This document shows positions 58,505 to 64,000 of a DNA stretch of 64,000 bases, piece after piece. The notes below the pieces were generated by a model, which did no database searches, was not told where the DNA came from, and worked only from the letters and a program-made list of their open reading frames with translations. Source of the DNA: Volvariella volvacea V23. Lineage: Eukaryota; Basidiomycota; Agaricomycetes; Agaricales; Pluteaceae. The DNA lies in assembly GCA_000349905.1 (NCBI GenBank), contig KB722736.1:3236754-3300753 (forward strand). The letters are read 5' to 3'. Each line of letters opens with the position of its first letter. Position 1 is the first letter of the stretch. A program made the translations under genes and the position numbers.

Positions 58505-59131
58505 GGCGATGTGTAACAGAGGTGCATGAGCTGAATTATTTGTCATCGAACCCCCAACCAAATTGGCAGCCATAAAAGGAAACTCATATAATTTCAATTC
58601 AAAACTTGACAGCAGAAAATGGGACCTGAGGCCGCAATAGTACCTGCAATACTACATTCGCAATTCAAAGGCTCAGGTGGAAAACAGATTTGATTGCGGC
58701 AGGCTTCCGAGCACCCCAGGAAATCGTTCGAACATCCAGTTCACCGCCTTAGGACTCGAGGCTCGAAACAACTGCATTGTTAATTGCATACCGCGACACT
58801 GAGCCTCTGATAGCCCGAGGTTGTAGTATAATGGATTTAGTCAGGATACGATTAACTAATAATTGGCTGAAATACAACTCGAGGACATGCGTTTCCACAC
58901 AACCAGTTGTAGGCATCGATGTTTCACTCATTGCCTGCGAGACCAAGGAGCGCAGCGACACCGTCATCGACGCTCTAGATAGCCGGTGCCAATCTGGGGC
59001 TATTCTACAGAAACTGCCAATACACAGATAAGTTCGTTTGAACTGAACGGAATATGAATTAGAATTCAAGCAAGCGACCAACACTTACTGTACAGGCTCC
59101 ACACCCTGGACACATAGGAAGAATAACAGTG
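58505..59131. other. Intergenic region between SF3B6 and LCL2
   Basis: About 630 bases. It should hold the SF3B6 promoter and the LCL2 3' UTR. The frames here are unrelated to known proteins. Nothing else could be supported. Confidence 0.4.
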
Positions 59132-59522
59132 TCAAGGTATCCTATTGGCAAGGTTCTCCACCTCCTGACAGCCCTGCCCTCCTCTTACACAAACAACAGT
59201 CGCCTGACCATCTGCATCTGGTATTGTACACTTGATATCTTCCACGTAGGGACATGGACAATCCGCAGGACGTGGCACACAATCTAATGTTGTGGGACAG
59301 AGGTACTGTGAACAGGAAACTAGTGGACGTAGTAGTAGTGAGTATATATGTTAAAGCATATTAAGAATCATACGCACTGCTGTCCATATGTGCGGCCCAC
59401 TGTGATGCACCACCGCGTGGCTGCTGTTGTTGGTGGTGCCCAAACATGTTTTCGAAGAAACCAAACTGTGCTGTGGCCAGAGCGGCCATGTACAGGACGC
59501 AGAGTGTCTGAAGCAGGTACAT
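59132..59522 (-). CDS. LCL2: LCL2-like long chronological lifespan protein
   Basis: Exons 59522-59378 and 59319-59132, 110 residues. The signal peptide is [18 protein letters not shown], followed by [20 protein letters not shown] and [10 protein letters not shown]. The conserved Cys-rich core reads [55 protein letters not shown]. Spacing of Cys residues matches fungal LCL2. The protein is linked in yeast to chronological lifespan and probably to ER-associated degradation. Its length and two-exon structure are normal for the family. Confidence 0.9.
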
Positions 59523-59794
59523 GGAGTTGGGCAACCAAAAAGGGTGGCGGTGGGTTTCAATAGGTAGGCGTCCAAACTGATACGTGGCGTCCACGTGGAC
59601 GTATGAACTCAAATGGCAGCAACACTTCTCCTGGTTGATATTGCAAACGAATGAATGAGTACATAAGATAAGCAACAAATGGAAATCCGTAATGAATGAG
59701 TGACGTGTTTAAAATGCGATGCGTTGAGCGGCTCGATGTGCAAAGAAACATAACCAAAAAGGCGAACTAGTCCGAAATGATGAGCAATAATTAG

Positions 59795-60870
59795 CTATTG
59801 AGCGTCGATCTCCATCTCGTTTGTGTCTGCTTCCTCCTCCATAACCCTGCGCAGGACCCGTCTGCTCTCCACACTAGACCTCAAGGGTGACGGATGCTTC
59901 GGCATTCGTGGCGGCGAAATGAGGTGTCCCACCGGCTCCGGTAGCGTATCTGAATCTCCTCCAAGCCCACTTGCAAGAAGCCTTTCCATCAATGTAGTTC
60001 CTGAAGACTGTGCTACGAGCTGCTTCCCTAGCAGACGGCTTGACCTTCGTGGAGAAGTGCTGCCGAGTACATCAACTTTGCGTACTTTTTCGGATTTCTT
60101 CCTGGGCGGCTGGCAATTTTCTTTTGACTCCTGGGAGTCCCCTTCTTCCATCGCAAGTGGTTGGTCTATATTATTGCGGAGTGTCTCCCATCCCTTATAC
60201 TGGGGGTTTGGGGTGTAAAGATAAGGATCTTGGTAGACATGAAATCCGGGGTAATGGATAGAGCCAGGATCTATTGAGGGTGGCGGCTCTCGTGGAACGA
60301 CAACATACATGGAATTCTGCGCACTACTCGTTTTCGGGGAAGCAGAATTGAAGGACGCATCGGGGCTAGTCTCTTGCGGGTGGGATGAGAGTTCGGGGGC
60401 GCTTGGGGAGGGGGGACGAGAAGAAGCGTTGAAATGTGGACCGAGAGAGGCTGAAGCAGATTCATGGTGGAGTTCTTGAGTATAATCACTACTGCTCATG
60501 CTTTGCGCGTTTGTCACTGGGGAAGTTTGGGATANNNNNNNNNNNNNNNNNNNNNNNNNNNNNNNNNNNNNNNNNNNNNNNNNNNNNNNNNNNNNNNNNN
60601 NNNNNNNNNNNNNNNNNNNNNNNNNNNNNNNNNNGTGATTCTCGGTAGCTGGGGTGGCGAATCCTTGCTGAGTTTCTGAGGTGCAGGAAGCAGCCCTTCA
60701 GCAGACAGAATACGGCGCTTCGCGGGGCTATAAGGCTTCGGTGTGCCAGGAGACAAGGGACGTTTGGATGGTCGACTTGTAGTCGCTCCCGAATGCGGGC
60801 TTGTTGGGGAAAATCCGACGGGATTTGTGAAGTGTTCAAGGGGAAGATCTCGTAAAGGAGCACGTTGCAT
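59795..60870 (-). CDS. KEN-box-bearing, Ser/Pro-rich protein, interrupted by a gap
   Basis: Starts MQRAPLRDLPLEHFTNPVGF, then SPGTPKPYSPAKRRILSAEG, with CDK-type sites (TPKP, SPAKR, SPRR). A 100-N gap (60535-60634) interrupts the frame after LSKDSPPQLPRI. The second half, after what looks like an intron acceptor (CCCCAG), gives MSSSDYTQELHHESAS, YKGWETLRNNIDQPLAMEEG, ESKENCQPPRKKSEK, and ends SSVESRRVLRRVMEEEADTN then EMEIDAQ. A KEN box (KEN in SKENCQPP) and RxxL-type elements (RRIL, RSSRLL) are consistent with an APC/C substrate, a nuclear or cell-cycle protein. That is inference. An in-frame ATG far upstream at 61041 is less likely. I do not recognise the family. Confidence 0.68.
60535..60634. 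other. 100-N scaffold gap in KEN-box gene
   Basis: Exactly 100 N, the standard placeholder. Coding sequence on the left side changes frame across it, as expected for an intron with unknown flanks. Confidence 0.98.
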
Positions 60871-61117
60871 ATTCAAGAAAGCCAGAGATAACAAGAAAAA
60901 TTGACTCCCGGCGCTAGTTCTGCTGGGATGTTTAGCAGGCAGATAGAGAGGAGTTGAACTTTGCATATCGCGTCCATGTTGAACGTGAGTGGTCACGTTC
61001 GCGTGACGTAACGTGTATATTGACACACACAACGTTTTCAAGCTGGAAATGGTAAAGTTAGCGGGGGTGGGATTAGGCTACTTTTCATACATGCATTCTA
61101 ACTGTCTACACTCGACG

Positions 61118-64000
61118 TCATGCAGTACTCTCGATCAAGGGCATTACAACATCAAATACACCAGTGCCTGTCAAGTTTGGTCGACCCAATACAATGTTTC
61201 CTGAAGGTGTTGTCAAGTCGTCATAGTCTCCATACAATGTTGCATCGGACAAGAATGAAGCTGTTGTTTCGTAAGATGCCTTGAGAAGAGGGGAGGGATT
61301 TGTCGAAATGCCCTTCCTGTTGAAGGGCTTATAGCCGCCGTCAAACGTCTAGAAATGTCAATGTGAGTTCAAGGCATATACGGCGATTGTACAAATTTAC
61401 TCACCATGTAGTCAGCAATTAATTCCAGGTGCCTTCTGTCGACCTGGATATTATAAGCCCCGAAGACTCCTCCCATTTCTTTCAAGATGGCAGCACGAGC
61501 CATTTCAACGCCGTATGTGGTTAAGATGGCATAAATATCATTAGAGTAGATTTCATCATCTTCAAGGATGCTTTCATCTGAACCTGCGGCGAACTCCCAC
61601 ATTCCTCGGAAATTAGAGCCATTTGTAGATAACTTAGAGAGGCATCAGTAATTTCACTTAAGATTGACAAGCCTAACTCACCTTGACAATTGGTTCTCCA
61701 CCATTCTTGGGAATCTCCTTGGTTTGGAAGCAATCCGTGATTCCAGGAATCTCTCGCACAACAGCGGCTCGGCAGGTTCGTTCCACAATTCCCACAAAGA
61801 GAAGTTTTGGCATATCAGAACCGAACTGAGGGGCACCTGTAAGAGCACGATCAAGAACAAATTAAACGACTCACCTCCAGTCGGAATTCGCAGTGAAATT
61901 CATCAAAGTCAAAGAAGGTAGTGTTATGCAAGTTTTTCTCAAAGATATCAGCCACCTTCTTGACTTGAGCTTTAAAACCAGATTTACGGTATGCCTTCTT
62001 GATCGCTTTTTCTTGCTCCCGGTCCTCCGGAACGTCGGAAGCATACGCTGCCTCGATTGCGGCTTCATTAATTGCGTCTGCATCCTCTTCTCCGCCACTG
62101 TCATCGTCTTCATCACTCTCATAGGTGGCCTGCTCCTTCCTCTGGCGGGATCTCTTCTCGTCATCGGCATCTCCGTCACCGATTTCACTTGTTTCGTCAT
62201 CATCCTTTCTTCTCTTTGACAGTGCTTCCTCGTCGTCTCCGTCATCGTCTGCACCTTCTTCCTGCTGGCTTGTTCGAGGCTTCTTCCCTTTCCCAAGATC
62301 TGCGATTTGACTTCGAAGATTTGCATCCAGCCTCTTCATTTCCGCTTGCATCTCCTTTTTAAGAAGTAATGGGAATTTGATGGCAAACGTGGACAGGATT
62401 TCGGACGGGTCGATATCGTATTCAGACCGATACTCCTCCTTGGGGAAGAATTTGATCTCCACTGACAGCTGTGTCCGTCGAACTACACCTTCGGCCTTCC
62501 GCTTCTCGCGTACAATTACATTCTCAACTACTTGTGAGAGAGTGACTCGACTGGCACGTTTGCAGAAGGTGTCGATGTCTTCCTGTGATGTTCCAGGACG
62601 AACTATCATGGTCATAGATGGAGTTTTGGGTTTTTGCGATGCGGTCATGACGATTTCTCGCAGACGCGGGATACCAAGCGTAACATTGGCTGCACCGTGT
62701 CCTGAAATGCCGTGATATTAACAAACATATTGGCAATCGTAAGCGGTCAACTCACCAGCAAAATGGAAGGTATTTAGTGTCATCTGTGTAGATGGTTCGC
62801 CAATTCTAATGCAAGTATCAACACTAGTACGAAAGCTTTGGAGCTCCAGAGAACTCACCCTTGAGATGCGAGCAGACCTACAGCCTCACCGGGCTCGACA
62901 AGGCTCCGCAGATACTTCACATTCATTAATAACTTGAAATTATTCGGCAAAATCTTCCTCTTTCTGCAATTCCACAACTCCGGTTCCTTATCACCCTCCA
63001 ACAGCCTGTGTGGATTCTTCTTCACATATTCATTCACAGCAATTGCGAACTGCTCTGATGTGGCACCCAAGAATTGACTCGGACTATACTTGGCCAACGC
63101 AGGTTCATACTTATCGCGTTTTGAGACAGCATGCTTTCTGGATGGTACGGCAGACCGCTTAAGCACCTTCTTCATGTATGCAACGGCTGTAGTGTCGTCT
63201 ACACGTCCATTGATGGATCTTGGTTGTAGTTGATTCAAAAGCGACACTTCGTTCTTGGCAATGAACTCGAATTGGTATAAATGCTTCTGTTTGGTCACAT
63301 CCAAAGCGTCGCCTCCATAGTTGAATTGATAAACTGACGAGTCGCTGCCCCGCACAGTATGATCATAATGCACCCGGATGCCTTCAAGGTGCTTAATTAA
63401 ACATCTCTGAAGGTAACCTGATCGCGACGTTTTGACAGCCGTATCAATCAGCCCTTCTCGACCAGCCATACAGTGGAAAAAGAATTCCTGGGGCTTGATG
63501 CCAGTCAAGAATCGACTGGCAACATATCCACCAGCTATAGCTTTGGTCTCGAATGGTTTGAAGGAAGGTAGCGTTTTACCACTGACCATGGTGGGTACTC
63601 GACGACCTTCAAGTTCCTGTTGTCCTAGTAGGGCCGAAATCTGCCGAGCGTTGACAGCACTACCTTTAGCTCCAGAAAGCGTCATCGTCTGCATGTTGTT
63701 GTGGGGGAACTTCCGGAAAAGGTTGTGAGGTATGCAAGCGTCGGTAACTGAAGACGTGAGCTTGGAGAGTTTGCCCTTGACAGTCATATCGAGGCCAGCC
63801 ATCTTGTTATCGTCTCGGAGGACTTCTTCTAGAAGGTTTTTCAAGGCTCCAGGCACCTCATCTTCTGGCGTATCCTTAAGGGAAGGGAAGTTTTCAATAG
63901 CTGCATGGGTACCCAAGTCCTTGGCCTTGTTGAGCAGCTGCTTGCGTGCTCGGTTGCCTTCCGGTGTTAGGGTAAGATCGTCCATTCGGCACGAGAAGGC
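61118..64000 (-). CDS. RPA190: RNA polymerase I largest subunit (RPA190/A190), 5' truncated by window
   Basis: In the minus strand the frame is open to the window edge and the C-terminal part is present. It begins MDDLTLTPEGNRARKQLLNK within the coding region, then NLFRKFPHNNMQTMTLSGAK, GYVASRFLTGIKPQEFFFHC, MAGREGLIDTAVKTSRSGYL (bridge/trigger region), EPGEAVGLLASQG, then STQMTLNTFHFAGHGAANVT, LGIPRLREIVMTASQKPKTP. A long acidic insert follows (about 62050-62280: RKDDDETSEIGDGDADDEKR and DEDDDSGGEEDADA). The end reads MARAAILKEMGGVFGAYNIQ, VDRRHLELIADYM and PLIESTA. This is the catalytic subunit for rRNA synthesis in the nucleolus. The start codon and N-terminal third lie outside the window. 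Confidence 0.95.

Noticed and set aside
1..64000. CRISPR arrays, phage or bacterial defence islands
   Set aside because: No direct repeat arrays or bacterial genes; the whole window is intron-containing fungal DNA.

Overview
This window reads as a piece of nuclear chromosome from a filamentous basidiomycete, most likely an agaricomycete (mushroom-type) fungus. The basis is dense genes on both strands, nearly all cut by short GT-AG introns of about 40 to 70 nt, and fungal families such as Vps17, Svp26, LCL2, a GH17 glucan hydrolase and a MET2-type homoserine acetyltransferase. Several lineage-style proteins of unknown function are also present. There is no bacterial, viral, plasmid or organellar signature. 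Three runs of exactly 100 N (32873-32972, 45399-45498, 60535-60634) are scaffold gaps, and each falls inside a gene.

Layout, left to right. 1-10 kb, all minus strand: 5' end of a glycogen branching enzyme, PEX14 (peroxisome import), VPS17 (retromer), a 13-exon membrane-anchored GH17 glucan hydrolase, and RIB1 (GTP cyclohydrolase II). 10-15.5 kb, plus strand: a single-pass PY-motif protein, a coiled-coil protein with a C-terminal Cys/His cluster, and a seven-TM-like protein. 15.5-22.5 kb: two M28/glutamate-carboxypeptidase-like paralogues in head-to-head orientation. 22.6-32 kb: a membrane-tethered spermidine-synthase-fold protein, a MATH/BTB protein, a type II membrane protein with a duplicated Cys module, a 2-oxoglutarate oxygenase and an unknown charged protein. 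32.7-41 kb: RCC1-type RanGEF, aldehyde dehydrogenase, VPS60 (ESCRT-III) and MET2. 41-51.6 kb: a long Ser/Pro-rich protein, DID2/CHMP1 (ESCRT-III), SVP26 and a synaptojanin-type SAC/5-phosphatase. 51.7-64 kb: SF3A3, FAL1/eIF4A3, a gene-poor stretch, a probable small Cys-rich protein, SF3B6, LCL2, a KEN-box protein and the 3' two thirds or so of the RNA polymerase I largest subunit.

Most genes are independent housekeeping loci. Functional groupings that can be seen are membrane traffic (VPS17, VPS60, DID2, SVP26, synaptojanin, and LCL2 as an ER-associated factor), pre-mRNA splicing or helicase function (SF3A3, FAL1, SF3B6), and amino-acid or vitamin biosynthesis (MET2, RIB1). I found no clear new multi-gene system. 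The best leads are the divergent peptidase pair, the duplicated-Cys-module membrane protein, the small Cys-rich gene, the KEN-box protein, and the split BTB domain. Exon boundaries were worked out by eye from reading frame and splice consensus, so they are predictions.
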